From NCBI GenBank assembly GCA_039583875.1, contig CM077150.1, positions 178,068,375-178,132,374 of the forward strand: a stretch of 64,000 nucleotides of DNA. Reading direction: 5' to 3'. The notes beneath the pieces are model-generated. The model was not told the DNA's origin. It was given only the letters and a program-made list of their open reading frames with translations, and ran no database searches. Position 1 is the first letter of the stretch. Every line of letters begins with the position of its first letter. Shown here piece by piece: positions 36,761 through 48,169 of the stretch. The stretch is from Platanthera guangdongensis. Lineage: Eukaryota > Streptophyta > Magnoliopsida > Asparagales > Orchidaceae. A program made the translations under genes and the position numbers.

Positions 36761-38921
36761 TGTTGGGTCCATTGTCTACAATGTCCTAGATTTGAAGAAG
36801 TCAAATATGTCAATGAGCATACACAATGGTATACTTAATATATGTTCAAGTTCATACATACAGGTTGTCCTAATAACAATGATGGGACAGGTAGCCTAAA
36901 TGGCTAAGTCAGGTAAAACACTTACCTTAGTGGTGGACTGACAAAAATTTGTCTAAGTCCACATACATTTAGTGGAGGCTACTCACTTAATGCCAGATGA
37001 CTTATAACGCTGAGTGGAGCCTATATAGTCAAAGCCAAAGTAATGGCAGGCTAGAAATGTGGCTAAGTCCACAGGCGTTGAGTGAAGTTAACTCACTCAA
37101 CGCCATACAGCAAAATACTACGAGTCAGGCTAATGATGTAATAGTCTAAGTAGAAATGAGCATAAAAGTGGCTAAGTCCACATGCATTGAGTGTAGCTCA
37201 CTCACTCAACGTCATAGCTTCATAATCGTTCAGTATAACTTAGTCAGTCAATGCCACAGGAATACTGTGAATATTTACGAAGTCCACAGGCGTTGAGTGA
37301 GGCAAGCTCACTCAACGCCATGCGATATTACGTTGACTAATTCTCAAAGAAAGTGTTCTTATTGACATAGAAATTTGGCTAAGTCCGAATGCGTTGAGTG
37401 TAGCTCACTCACTCAACTCCAGATAATAGAAGTGTTTGTTAAGTAGTTTGATGTTGAGTGGAGCTTACTCACTCAACTCCAAGAAGCAGTAAAACTAACT
37501 AAGGCAAAAAACTTTGAGTGAGGCATGCTCACTCAATGCTCTTAACGCTCTCAATGCCATGCATGCAGAAGTAGCTGAAGAATATGCTAAGGCAAAAAGT
37601 ATTAAGTGGAGCTTGCTCACTCAACACTGTCAACGCCTAGATAGACAGAATTCTGTCTAAGTGTTTTGACGTTGAGTGAAGCTCATTCACTCAATGCCTA
37701 TTTTACTGATGCTTGATTTTGGCTAATTCCACAGGTGCTGACTTCAGCAAAATCGACAAAGTCAACTAAGTTCAAATCAAGTACGGAGAAGCTACAGAAC
37801 ACGACAAACTCTGCCAAGAAGCTACTGTACGTCTTCTTCCGTTAAAGCAAGGTGCAGCTGGAAGCTGCAGGTAGAGCCCACTGATCTCTAAGAGCTATTG
37901 ATCGGTGAACTACAAAAGGAAGTGATGGGCCAAGAAGCAAGACAACTTTTATGGCATTACTATTTCAAAAGGTAGCAACCAGACTTCATCTCTCTCGCTA
38001 TTATCACCGAGAAAGAGCATGAAGTCTTCCTGCAGGAATGAAAAGTTCAGTAAGCTGTTGCTTCTTCATCGGCTACAACATAATCTAAAAGGCTTTGATA
38101 GAGGAAGAAAGTAGAGCCATCTTCATCTAGTGGGCTCAGTTTGCTGATTGAAGAACGCAAGTTCACCCACTTCTTCAGCAAGATCAGAATCTTCATTCTG
38201 AGTTTCTTCCAGCAGATTTTCTACCTACTGCCTTGAAGCAAGATAGTTCTGAGATAACTCAGCCCTAGATTTTGACACAGATAAATTTCCATGTGTCAAA
38301 ACATTGCAAAAAATCATCTTTCTGTGGGATCCAACTATATCTGAGTTTGTTGGGTAACTGGCCTGAGGTAGGGCAAGATTGTCTGAGTAGTAGGAGAGTG
38401 AAGCTCTCTGAGTTGTAGGATCCAACTGGATCTAAGCTGTAGATCCACTAGCCTGAGGTAGGGCAACTTGCTTGAGCTGTAGGAGAGTTTAACTCTCTGA
38501 GGTAGGATCCTTTGGATCTGAGGTAGGGCTGTCCTCCCAGCCTGAGTGTAGGGCATTTGGCCTGAGGTAGGTGATTAGCTGATCACTGAGTTATAGGCCC
38601 TTGTGGCTGAGCTGTAGGTCTTGGAGGAGACTGAGAGGTCATGAGAGATCTGAGATGTAAGCTCATTGGAGTAGTGTTTTGGAGAAGTGCCTTGACCAAT
38701 AGGAAGTTGGCAAGGTGGGAGGAGAGTGGATGTACCCACAAGTTGGGGAACCACTATAAATCACTGTGTGCTTTTCTATATTGTTTTATTTATGCAGGTT
38801 CTTGAAAGCAAACTACAGCCAACACATTTAGAGCTAAAGGAAAAATTAAAAATAGATTAATAACCGTTAAACAACTTATTCACCCCTAGGTTGCAAGCTA
38901 TCTTGAAAACAAAGACTTTCA
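36761..38921 (+). repeat. 5' LTR of a second SIRE-like Copia element
   Basis: Begins TGTTGGGTCC and ends ...GACTTTCA, followed by a slightly altered primer site (agtagtatcagagg, 38922-38935). It is related to the solo LTR at 31437-34072 but shorter (2.16 kb). It was inserted into the Gypsy gag; the left flank attgt (36756-36760) is the presumed target duplication, and the other copy is not visible. Confidence 0.85.
36945..37705. repeat. Inverted-repeat array of the second SIRE-like LTR
   Basis: About ten GCGTTGAGTG...CACTCAACGC stems like those at 31640-32510, again in the first half of the LTR, upstream of a weak TATA-like 'ctacaaaagg' near 37913. Confidence 0.85.
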
Positions 38922-38998
38922 AGTAGTATCAGAGGTAGGTTGCTCAAAAAGGACCTAACCATCTAAGTGATTCTCCAAGGTAGCTACAGACAGTCCTT

Positions 38999-40517
38999 AT
39001 GGGTTCAGGAGTGAACTACAAGGATCTAGGTGCCATGAAGCTTCCTATCTGCAGAAATGAATGTTTTGGCATCTAGAAGGAAAGGGTTAGGCTGTTCATG
39101 GAAGCAGCTGACCCTATAATCTTCATGACAGTTAAATAAGGACCTCTCATTCCTATGAAAGTGTCTGTTCTGGATGCAAATGTCCACACTCCCAAGACAT
39201 ATGCTGAGATGAGAAAAGATGAAGTCATTTTTGCCACCATGGACAAGAGGGCTCAAAACATTATTGTCAATGCAATTGATGATTCTACCCTTCAGAATGT
39301 GATTCAATGCACAAATGTAAAATAAATGTGGGACACTCTAGTGATCTACATGGAAGGCACAGAAAAAGTCAAGGATGATACAAAGTCCATGCTCAACCAG
39401 GAGTATGAACCTTTCAAATAGTCCAAGGGAGAAGACATAGCCACATGCTATGAAAAGGTCTTTAGGATAGTGAATGAACTAAGGACCTATGGAATGGTCT
39501 TTAGTCATTATGATATAAATGATAAGTTGCTTAGGTCTTTCACCAGAGACTAGGACACAAAAAATTATGCCATCAAAGAAGTGGCCAAGCTTAATGACAC
39601 TCCACCCCACACCCTATTTAATAAACTGCTCTCATATGAGATGCAGTTAACTGTCAAGAAAAAGGAAGTGACCAACTACAAGTCTCAGGCAAAGAGTAGT
39701 CAGTAGCCTTCAAAGCTGAAGCCACAAAGAAAAGTAGGAGGAAGACCCCTTCTCCTCCAAGAAGACCAGCAGATTCTGAATGCTCTGAATTAGAAGCTTC
39801 AGACAGTAGCATGTCTGATGAGGACTTTGTTGTCTTATCCAGGCAGCTCCATAGGCTGATGAAGAAGAAGCACTGGAAGAGCAGACCGTCATCCTCAGCA
39901 CATCACTGGAAGAAATCCTCCAAGGAGTACAGGTATGGATCTAAACCCAGTAAAGACAATTACACTAATATTATCTGTTACTACTGCAGCAAGCCAGGGC
40001 ATGTGATTGCTGATTGCCTAGTGAAGAGGAGGGAGGATAGTGAGAAGAAATCTCACCAAAAGCACAAGGGAAAGAATGAAAATTCCTTTGTGGCTAAGAA
40101 AGAGAAAAGTTGGACAGACTCATCATCATTTGAGTTTGAAGAAGAGGAAGCATACATTGAGCTAGTTACTACAACTGCTAAAGATAAAGCTGTTACAGCA
40201 GGGGAAGTCTATCCTCTAGTGAAGATAGGAATCAGGGCCCCTCTAACACTATCAGCCAGTGACTCAGAGGTGGATGAAGATGCCCACAACTATAGAGGGC
40301 TGATGGAAATGACTGATGAAAAGGGCAGCTAGGATCAGCCTTATCAAAATAAGGTGCATTCCCTATCCAGTTTCATGTCTGGGTATGAGACTAGTCCTTG
40401 TATAGAAGCCTCTTCATCTAATGGTGAAGGTGATTCTGGCTTAGAAGGTGATGTCAATCAATTGATTGACAGATATGCTGAACTTCTTGATGCCTTTAAA
40501 AAGTGCAAGAAGTTGAC
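38999..40517 (+). pseudogene. SIRE-like Copia Gag pseudogene
   Basis: From ATG at 38999 the reading follows the Gag of the complete element at 58352-60390: MKLPICRNE, RLFMEAADP, MDKRAQNIIVNAIDD, MWDTLV.YMEG, NQEYE.F, LLSYEMQL, then a CCHC knuckle CYYCSKPGHVIADC (about 39980-40020) and an acidic, Ser-rich tail. It is broken by several stops and at least one frameshift (the first part and the knuckle part are in different frames). The stops replace Trp, Gln and Glu codons. The pol-less element is inserted at 40518, inside the coiled-coil tail. Confidence 0.85.
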
Positions 40518-42186
40518 TGTTGGGTATTGTATCCACGATTACCTAGATTTGAGGAAGCCACCTGTCAAGCTAAGATGAATTCACAATGTATTTGATGAAA
40601 CATCTTAAGTTGTACTTGCAGCTCCTCCACGCTAAGTGCACACCAATGCCAGGGTACAGTAGGTCAATATACACGGGTCTGCAAGACGTAATCCCTCGTT
40701 GAGCAGATCAGTGTGTTGGCCTACGTGTACTCTCTCTATTGGAGTGCACTTACTTTCAAGTACAGGGCCGTTCATATGCAAGAGAAGACAAGGAGCATGG
40801 ATGGGTCAAGGAGCAGCTCCAGGGTGGAAGACGAAAATTCGTCCAAGGAAAATTCGACGAGAATCACCAAGTGATTCTCGCCGATTCGACGAGAATCACC
40901 AAGTGATTCTCGCCGATTCGACGAGAATCACTAGTGATTCTCGCCGAATCGACGAGAATCATTAGTGATTCTCGCCGACTCCTTCTGGCTACCTCAAAAC
41001 GGTGCCAAGTAAGATTCGGCGAGAATCACTAGTGATTCTCGCTGAACCAGTGGCCAAGCAGCTCATGTATACAAAGTGAATTTCGTTGAGAATCAATAAG
41101 TGATTCGGCGAGAATCATTAACGATTCTCGACGAATCGTCGAGAATCACTTGGTGATTCTCGCCGATTCGTCGAGAATCGCTTGCGATTCTCGCCGATTT
41201 TCACTTGGCGTTTTCTCAGGTTGCTGCTGGACCGGATTCTGCCTCTAGACTAGTTTGAACCGGACTTAGGGATTTCTAGTGTGGATCCCACAAACGGTCA
41301 TATGGGAGTTATCTACAGTATATATATCCCAGTATTTTGAACAGTAAGATGACGGAGAAAGAGAACGAAACCGAGCCGCGACGAAACCCTAATATCGCGA
41401 TTCCTCTCCGCCGCCGCCGTCGTGCTCGGGCAAGTTGGTCGCCGTCAACAATCGAGATTCCTTAGTGATCTCCGGCGACAGAAGCTTAGCAAAGCTTGAG
41501 TCTCACGTGTCTATCCAGAGATCTCTTGTCTCTCGATTTGGTGAACGGGAAAAACGCCCCCGTCCGAATCGATCGAGACGACCGATCCTAGTGTGACCGT
41601 TGGTAGACCTAGTTTGCTTCGCTACGAAGTTTGGATCTCCAAGTTCAGTAGCCGCTTATCATCGTAGCTGCCGATCCCGAAGCTAGCCGCCGCTCGTGTT
41701 GCCGCCGCCGGTTCCGGGGAGATCCTCTCCAAGAGAGACCAAGGTTGTAGACTCTTCGTTGACTTCACGAACACGTCGTCGAACAAAGAGGAACACCGTA
41801 GTCTCCGAAAGAAGTTTGTATCTCGTGTACATTCTATATTTACTTTTGTTGTAAAGGAACTTTTGTTCCCTGTTGTAAGGGTTGGGTGCAACCCGTTTTG
41901 TGGGAGTGTTGACTCTCACGTGTGGAAGGGTTCCTTCCGTTAGTGCATGGATTGGATTTCAATCCCGTTGGAGAAGTGACCGAGTCATCCCTTGTTGGGG
42001 AGATAGGTCGAAGGGGGAAAGTGGATGTACCCAAGTCGGGGAACCACTATAATTTGCCTGTGTATTCTGTGTGCTGTGCTTTCTATTTTTTATTGTGCAG
42101 GTACGTTCGTAAATTCCGCAAAAGCGCTACTCGTCACCTATTCCCCCCCCCATAGGTGCACATAGCTGACACTAGGTGGACTTTCA
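40518..42186 (+). repeat. 5' LTR of the pol-less SIRE-like element
   Basis: Begins TGTTGGGTATTG, ends GACTTTCA, and is followed by AGTGGTATCAGAGGG. A TATATATA run at 41319-41326 lies about 110 bp after the palindrome array. The R/U5 part is GC-rich with no real gene. Confidence 0.9.
40850..41205. repeat. Palindrome array (GAGAATCAC..GTGATTCTC) in 5' LTR
   Basis: Four tandem units of 31-32 bp at the left, then a few spaced stems near 41010, 41090-41150 and 41165-41200. Each stem has GAGAATC/GATTCTC arms with a variable centre. The partner LTR has five units. Confidence 0.9.
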
Positions 42187-42200
42187 AGTGGTATCAGAGG
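42187..42200 (+). other. Primer-binding site of the pol-less element
   Basis: AGTGGTATCAGAGG next to the LTR end, an initiator-Met tRNA type site. Confidence 0.85.
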
Positions 42201-42258
42201 GAGGTTACTCTTCAAAGGTTAACACCTTGAGTAGAATCCTGCCACCAGTGTCAGAAGC

Positions 42259-43830
42259 ATGGATCTGGATTATGAGATACCGCCACTCAAACTCCCCGCA
42301 TGCACAAAGGATTATTATCCCATCTGGAGAATGAGAGTGTCATTTCACCTTGATGCTATCGATCCTCGAGCATCCTTCATCCTGGAAGAGGGTCCGTTTA
42401 TTCCCATGAAGACCTCCGACTCTGGGATCCAAGTGCCCATGGGCATTGCTGAGATGTCAGAGACGGAACTATCACTATTTCACTTGGACGAGAGGATTCG
42501 ACAAATTATCATGGATGTCTGGTCTGGAGCCTCTCGCTCTAGATTGGAAAAATGTAGAACGGCTAAATCTCTGTGGATGATGATCTCAGAGCTGATGGGG
42601 GGGTCAGAGAAAGCTGGATTATGCTGTCAATCAGAGGATGAAGCGTATGTAGGAGTCCTCACTTCTGAAGATGAAGGCAAGGATCCTTCGGACTGCATCA
42701 GAGCTCCAGTGTCCGTGTCAGAGACTGAAGAGGACAGTGAGGAAAGCAGCTCTGATGTGGATGAAATAATAGTCACTGGATCTAACGACAATAACACAGA
42801 AGTGCAGGTAACTTCCTCATCCTGCCCCGTATCTCTTGAAATTTCTGAAGACAGGAACTGTCCTCCTTCAGAAAATGCTGATTCCCTGAAGAGAGCCCTT
42901 CAGTCAAGCAATCTACTTGCTGAGGAGCAAGCTCAAGAGATTGCTCGACTGAAGGTCTTGTTGGTTCTCCAATTGGCGTCCAACAAGGCCAAGGACTCTA
43001 AGATCTCAGCTCTAGAGAGTAGTCTTGAGAATGAGAAAAGAATAGTATCAAACTTCTCCAAGGTTGATGCCATTAAGAGAAAGCAAGAAAACGGGTGGAT
43101 CTACCGGATTGTCAATTCGTGGAGAAATGGGGAAACGGTATTCCGACCCCCCACTCCAAGCAGGAAGGCAACTCATCATGCCTTCAGGTATGACCAGAGG
43201 AATAATCGTGGTCACTGTAAGGGTGATCTGTCCCCATGTGGAGACACCCGGAGTGCAAGGGCCGACATGGCCACCCACGAGAGAATACCTAAGGCTCATT
43301 CTGAGCCCTTCGTATTCACTGCCACTGCCTCAACACAGTGTGGATCTGCATGTCCCAGTTCACAGAAGACTTCTCACCTCCCGAGGACACGGGATAGAGA
43401 GGATAGAAGTCATGCTGTCAGGTTCCATGGGGCCCCTGTAAGGGAGATGCCTGAAAGAATGGCACCACCTTCCCGGCTTCATAACGCTCACAACATGCAT
43501 TCTTTCCATCCTTCCATGTGTCACGATGGAAGAGGAATTTTTGTGACAAGATCATGCCCTATCCCGTTTAGACCTAGGACCGTGACTACATCAGTCACGA
43601 GATCAGGTCGGAAACGACGATACAACATTCACCCATGTTGGTGCTGTGGCAAAGTGGGACACTTTGCCATCGATTGTTGGCACAACCCCTCTGTGCCCAC
43701 GGCAAGGGCTTATCCACATTCTCGGGACAGAGATAGTCTTCCAGACAGGTTTTCTGAAGGAAGGCAGTGGCGTGCTCATGCTAACAGGAACCTAGGATCC
43801 AATATGATTTGGGTTCCTAAGGTAAAGTAA
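42259..43830 (+). CDS. SIRE-like Gag of the pol-less element (internally shortened)
   Basis: 523 codons, uninterrupted. The N-terminus (LPACTKDYYPIWRMRV..., EEGPFIPMK, ...KSLWMMISELM) matches the start of SIRE-type Gag. It then jumps to a Ser/Asp/Glu-rich region, missing the central Gag core present at 58726-60390. A predicted coiled coil (about residues 205-275) follows, then a basic region and one CCHC knuckle, CWCCGKVGHFAIDCW (about residue 460), equal to the second knuckle of the complete element. The first knuckle is absent. An open frame despite deletion suggests selection or youth; it may still be packaged by partner Gag. It ends PKVK then TAA, the same gag end as in the complete element. 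Confidence 0.85.
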   Translation: MDLDYEIPPLKLPACTKDYYPIWRMRVSFHLDAIDPRASFILEEGPFIPMKTSDSGIQVPMGIAEMSETELSLFHLDERIRQIIMDVWSGASRSRLEKCRTAKSLWMMISELMGGSEKAGLCCQSEDEAYVGVLTSEDEGKDPSDCIRAPVSVSETEEDSEESSSDVDEIIVTGSNDNNTEVQVTSSSCPVSLEISEDRNCPPSENADSLKRALQSSNLLAEEQAQEIARLKVLLVLQLASNKAKDSKISALESSLENEKRIVSNFSKVDAIKRKQENGWIYRIVNSWRNGETVFRPPTPSRKATHHAFRYDQRNNRGHCKGDLSPCGDTRSARADMATHERIPKAHSEPFVFTATASTQCGSACPSSQKTSHLPRTRDREDRSHAVRFHGAPVREMPERMAPPSRLHNAHNMHSFHPSMCHDGRGIFVTRSCPIPFRPRTVTTSVTRSGRKRRYNIHPCWCCGKVGHFAIDCWHNPSVPTARAYPHSRDRDSLPDRFSEGRQWRAHANRNLGSNMIWVPKVK

Positions 43831-44993
43831 TTCTTTCTTGCAGGGTAGTCTAGGTTCCCGTGAATATGATGGGAACTAGACAGTAGGTGGCTCAAGACTA
43901 AATTGGAACAATCGTCTGCAATAACAATTGTGATATCAATTTGAGCATACTCACATTGAGCTTCTGATATGTTCTACCCGAGGGACCAAAACGATGACTC
44001 TCAAAATCCCAGGTAATTTTGATCAGATCAAGGACTTGTGTCATGTTGCATCCTCATTCAAAACATATACATATATATATTTCGATTCATGTGTATATTT
44101 ATACTTATGCTTACATGTATGCGTGCACCTCTAAGGATAGGTTAACTCGATGCATGCAAACCATTACACATCAATTAAGGGTTAACGAAGTTATGTCATC
44201 GTGAATCTCGACAACTCACACTTGACATCAAGAAGTCTTTGGAAAAGCCTCGTTCAAATCCAAATAGATTGACTTTAAAATATACATGTGGTTATCATTT
44301 TTATATTGACTTGACATCGGAAAATTTCAAAAATATTGCAAGCTTCTCAACGTGAAAATTTCTAGTCAAGAGACCTCGCAATTTCGGATTAGACAAATAG
44401 TATCAGAAACCGAATTAACCAAATCTCCTGAATCCCGCCGACCCTTCGCATTCTCCACGAATCCCGCCGAATTTGACAAATCTCGCCGAATTAGTCAAAT
44501 CCCGCAAAACCCTTCGCCTTCTTCACGACTCCCGCCTCACGTCGCAGCAAATATCCCGAAACCCGCAAGACTTCTTCCGCAAGAGTTCTTCCGCAGACTT
44601 GCCGAAACCCGCAAGCGCTTTCCCGACGACCCGCAGCAAGCTCCTCGCCTACGCCAAACATCAACGTGAAAATTTCTAGCAAGCTCCCGCCGACTCTCCT
44701 CCTCTGGACACTCGCCGAGGGGCCACTAATCGCCGCAAGGAACACTTACCGGAAGGACACCTCGCCGACTCCTGCTGGAAAGCTCGCCTCCATCAAAGGT
44801 TTCCCGCAAGCATCCCGCCGAAGCCTTCACCGACGAACTCTTCAAGTTTCGATTCTTCTCCACTCGAACTAACTCACCGTATACGCCATTAGGTAACCTC
44901 TTCCTCACCCGTACTTGGACGCGCTCACTAGTGATGCTCTCTTTTTGAAAGTTCATTAACACTTAGAGTAGGGCTTCTCTCTCTAGATCTGCA
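43831..44993 (+). other. Spacer between gag and third ORF where pol would lie
   Basis: No pol remnant seen. It starts with a splice-acceptor-like TTCTTTCTTGCAGG. The part 44400-44870 is rich in CGCCGA/CCCGCCG, words shared with the LTR array. A 19-bp direct repeat (tcaacgtgaaaatttctag) occurs near 44348 and 44661. No clear TATA box precedes the third ORF here. Confidence 0.6.
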
Positions 44994-47243
44994 ATGGCTC
45001 CAAGGACAACTGCAGGGTTGGTATCTGGCTGCGAGCTGGTTCGAACTGGGTTTTCTCACGCCTCGGACGAATTCCGCAACATTATTCTAATGCTGGAAGA
45101 GGCTGGGCTAACCTTCGTCTTGGAGCACCCTTGCAAAATCCTGGACAAAGAGGTGCTGGAGTTCTTCGCTACCGCAAGACTCCGAGATGGAGACTCCATA
45201 ATCAAGAGCAAGGTGGCTGGGGCAAAAGTAAAGATGTCTGCCAGCAAGCTGACTCGCTACCTGCAGCTTTCTAGTTCGGAGCAGGAGGACTATCTGAAGG
45301 ACGAGGACAAGACCAGAACTCTCTTGTTCTGCGGTCTTCCACGAGGAACTTGATCAATAAAGAGAAAGGAGATGAATGAAGAAGGGAAGCTCCTATCTGA
45401 CGTTATTGTAAAAGTGCTCATCTGAAAGTCGGGCTCGCATGACCATATCTCAGGAGATATGTTCAAGATCCTCATTGCTATTGTCTGCCGCAAGAGGTTC
45501 AACTGGGGGGAGTTGCTGTTCCAAAAGATCAAGGACACCTTGGGCACTCCAAGTTTTGGCCGCATCATAAGCTTATATCTAAACCAGCTGAACGGAGACA
45601 AGTTTGACATGAGCAAAGGGGTCCCTCTCCACTACTTGAAGAAGATGGATGCAAGTGTGTTTGATCGATGGGAGCGGCGTATCGGGCAGCCTGCTGTGGA
45701 AGAGCACCAGGAAGTTTCTCCAGCAGTCACCCCCGGTGAAATTCCTGATACCGTGACTGCAGGAATCGAGGGGGAGACTCCACCCCCTCATACGGATGTA
45801 ATATCTGAAATCGCCCAGGTGGCCAGGGATGCTGTGGCCGACACTCAAGAAGTAAGTGACACTGTGCTGGAGACTGGTGACCAAGAATTGGAAGAAGCTG
45901 CTGATATAGATGATTTCTTGGATGAGGACGGAGAGGAAGATGAGAATGAGGGACATGAAGTACTTGAGACTCTGGATCCTGTTGAACCTCCACCTGACAA
46001 GTCTGCACCAGTGGAGGGGGAGTTAGATAAATCTACAGAGACTGCCAACATTCCTCCTGTAGAGACTGTGATGGTATCCAGCTCTACAGATGCGTCTGCT
46101 GAAATGCATGGCCCACAAGTGCCTCCGGCTATTCCGTTACGAGATGAGCTAGCCACTCACACTGTCAATATCATTCAGGGCATTGTGAATGAACTTAAAG
46201 TCTCATTTGATGAAGCCCAGAATAAACTGCTGAACAGGATTAAGACTTCGGAAAATCTGATGCTCAAGAATATGGTGGAAATCAACCATAAGCTGGACGT
46301 GATGGAGAAGAAATTTGAAGAGAAGTATACCGCGGCCGGCGAAGCTGTCACACTCTTAATGGCCGGCTTGAAAAAGAATACTGATACTCTGGCTGTCGTA
46401 AATCAGAACGCACACGTTGTAGCCAACAACATTCAGAAGTTTGATGGTAATATGGTCACTTTAAATGCCAATCAGCAGGCCCTGATCACTGAATTCGACA
46501 AGACCACGAAGCATATTGATGACTCTCTGCACTCATATGCCAACTGCATAGCTGTCGAAGCCAAAAAGGGGGAGAAAGAATATATAGCTAAGTTGGCCGA
46601 GCTTCAAGAAAGCATGAGCACACACTTCGCCCAATCAAGTAAATATGTCTATGAGAGCTGCTGGTGGATGCTCCAACAGGCGCTAGGTACGTTAGGCGTC
46701 GTTCTGCCTGACAATCCTGCTGGTATTCATGTCCCTGAGACATCTAAGGCCGCTGAGGAAGTAAGTGTTGCTGAGGGTGTAAGTGCAAGTGCTGCAGATA
46801 TTCCCACAAATGACGCTGATGCTAGGGCCCTCTCAAAAGCTAAACTGAGGAGCATGTTTGACCAAGAGGCCTTAGCAAAAGCCAGGGGAAAGAGAAAAGT
46901 TCAAGAAGGGACCTCCAAGGAGACACAGGCTGCAAAGAGAACTCGAATGAATGAGGAGGATGTACGAAACGAAAGGTGGAGTCCAGTTTCAAGGAACATC
47001 ATCTTAGACACCTTCTGGCTGCAAGAAAGAGGAGAGATCAATCAAAACGAAGTATATAGCCAGTATGAGTGGGAAACGCACAAAACGTTTGAAGCGAAAT
47101 GCAACATCTTTTTCAGAAACAACAATGATGCAGATAAAGTTGCTCCTCCTAGGTATTACCCAAAGCCCAAAGAATACATGAAGAGGCAAAGCAAGAAGTA
47201 CTTGGCTCAAAATCCTAAGGGTGACTTAGCTAAGGAAAAATAG
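44994..47243 (+). pseudogene. Third ORF of the pol-less SIRE-like element, two in-frame TGA
   Basis: ATG at 44994 and stop at 47243 lie in one frame, interrupted only by TGA at 45351-45353 and 45423-45425. The N-terminal part (GCELVRTGF..., KVKMSASKLTRYLQL, then FKILIAIVCRKRFNWG..., FGRIISLYL) parallels the third ORF at 51871-54663. Next come a long acidic region, a probable coiled coil (KNMVEINHKLDVMEKKFEEKY), basic KRK/KRTR clusters that could act as nuclear signals, and a C-terminal SRNIIL...YYPKP block, also shared. No transmembrane segment is seen, so it does not look like an envelope protein. Its role is unknown; it resembles the 'putative plant transposon protein' type of domain. Confidence 0.75.
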
Positions 47244-47482
47244 TCAAAAACATATAGCTTGTCACTTTGTCTTAAGAACATTTAATAATTTTTGTTGTCA
47301 TAGAAACAATTCTGGATTATATGTGTATATATTTATATTGGTATATATATTTGAATTTGTGAATGACTCAAGTCCTGATCGGATTGCATATATTCTCGTG
47401 TGCTGCATGTTTAATTTCTGAATGCTATGTTTATTATTTGATATGTGTTATTCATCTTAGCTAATAGGGTTTTGTCTTCGTC

Positions 47483-48169
47483 AAATAGGGGGAGATTGTT
47501 GGGTATTGTATCCACGATTACCTAGATTTGAGGAAGCCACCTGTCAAGCTAAGATGAATTCACAATGTATTTGATGAAACATCTTAAGTTGTACTTGCAG
47601 CTCCTCCACGCTAAGTGCACACCAATATCAGGGTATAGTAGGTCAATATACACGGGTCTGCAAGACGTAATCCCTCGTTGAGCAGATCAGTGTGTTGGCC
47701 TACGTGTACTCTCTCTATTGGAGTGCACTTACTTTCAAGTACAGGGTCGTTCATATGCAAGAGAAGACAAGGAGCATGGATGGGTCAAGGAGCAGCTCCA
47801 GGGTGGAAGACGAAATTCGTCCAAGGAAAATTCGACGAGAATCACCAAGTGATTCTCGCCGATTCGACGAGAATCACCAAGTGATTCTCGCCGATTCGAC
47901 GAGAATCACCAAGTGATTCTCGCCGATTCGACGAGAATCACCAAGTGATTCTTGCCGAATCGACGAGAATCATTAGTGATTCTCGCCGACTCCTTCTGGC
48001 TACCTCAAAACGGTGCCAAGTAAGATTCGGCGAGAATCACTAGTGATTCTCGCCGAACCAGTGGCCAAGCAGCTCATGTATACAAAGTGAATTTCGTTGA
48101 GAATCAATAAGTGATTCGGCGAGAATCATTAACGATTCTCGACGAATCGTCGAGAATCACTTGGTGATT
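47483..48169 (+). repeat. Polypurine tract and partial 3' LTR of the pol-less element
   Basis: AAATAGGGGGAGAT (47483-47496) is followed by TGTTGGGTATTG at 47497. The LTR is nearly identical to 40518 onward, with a few transitions and one more palindrome unit, and breaks off at the N run inside the palindrome array. Confidence 0.9.
47825..48169. repeat. Palindrome array in partial 3' LTR, running into the gap
   Basis: Five tandem 31-32-bp units of the GAGAATCAC..GTGATTCTC type, against four in the 5' LTR of the same element, then spaced stems. The N run starts inside a stem. Confidence 0.9.

Larger units (their letters stand above)
40518..48169 (+). mobile_element. Pol-less (non-autonomous) SIRE-like Copia element, 3' end in gap
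   Basis: The 5' LTR (40518-42186), primer site (42187-42200), a 523-codon gag, a 1.2-kb spacer, the third ORF, a purine tract (47483-47496) and the start of the 3' LTR (47497 to the gap) are all in order on the plus strand. No protease, integrase, reverse transcriptase or RNase H sequence lies between gag and the third ORF. The left flank is ttgac (40513-40517). It presumably relies on proteins of an autonomous relative such as 49432-62659. Confidence 0.88.

Noticed and set aside
42600..42620. Run of G near the gag deletion point as a slippage site
   Set aside because: The frame continues normally through it, so no frameshift has to be explained.
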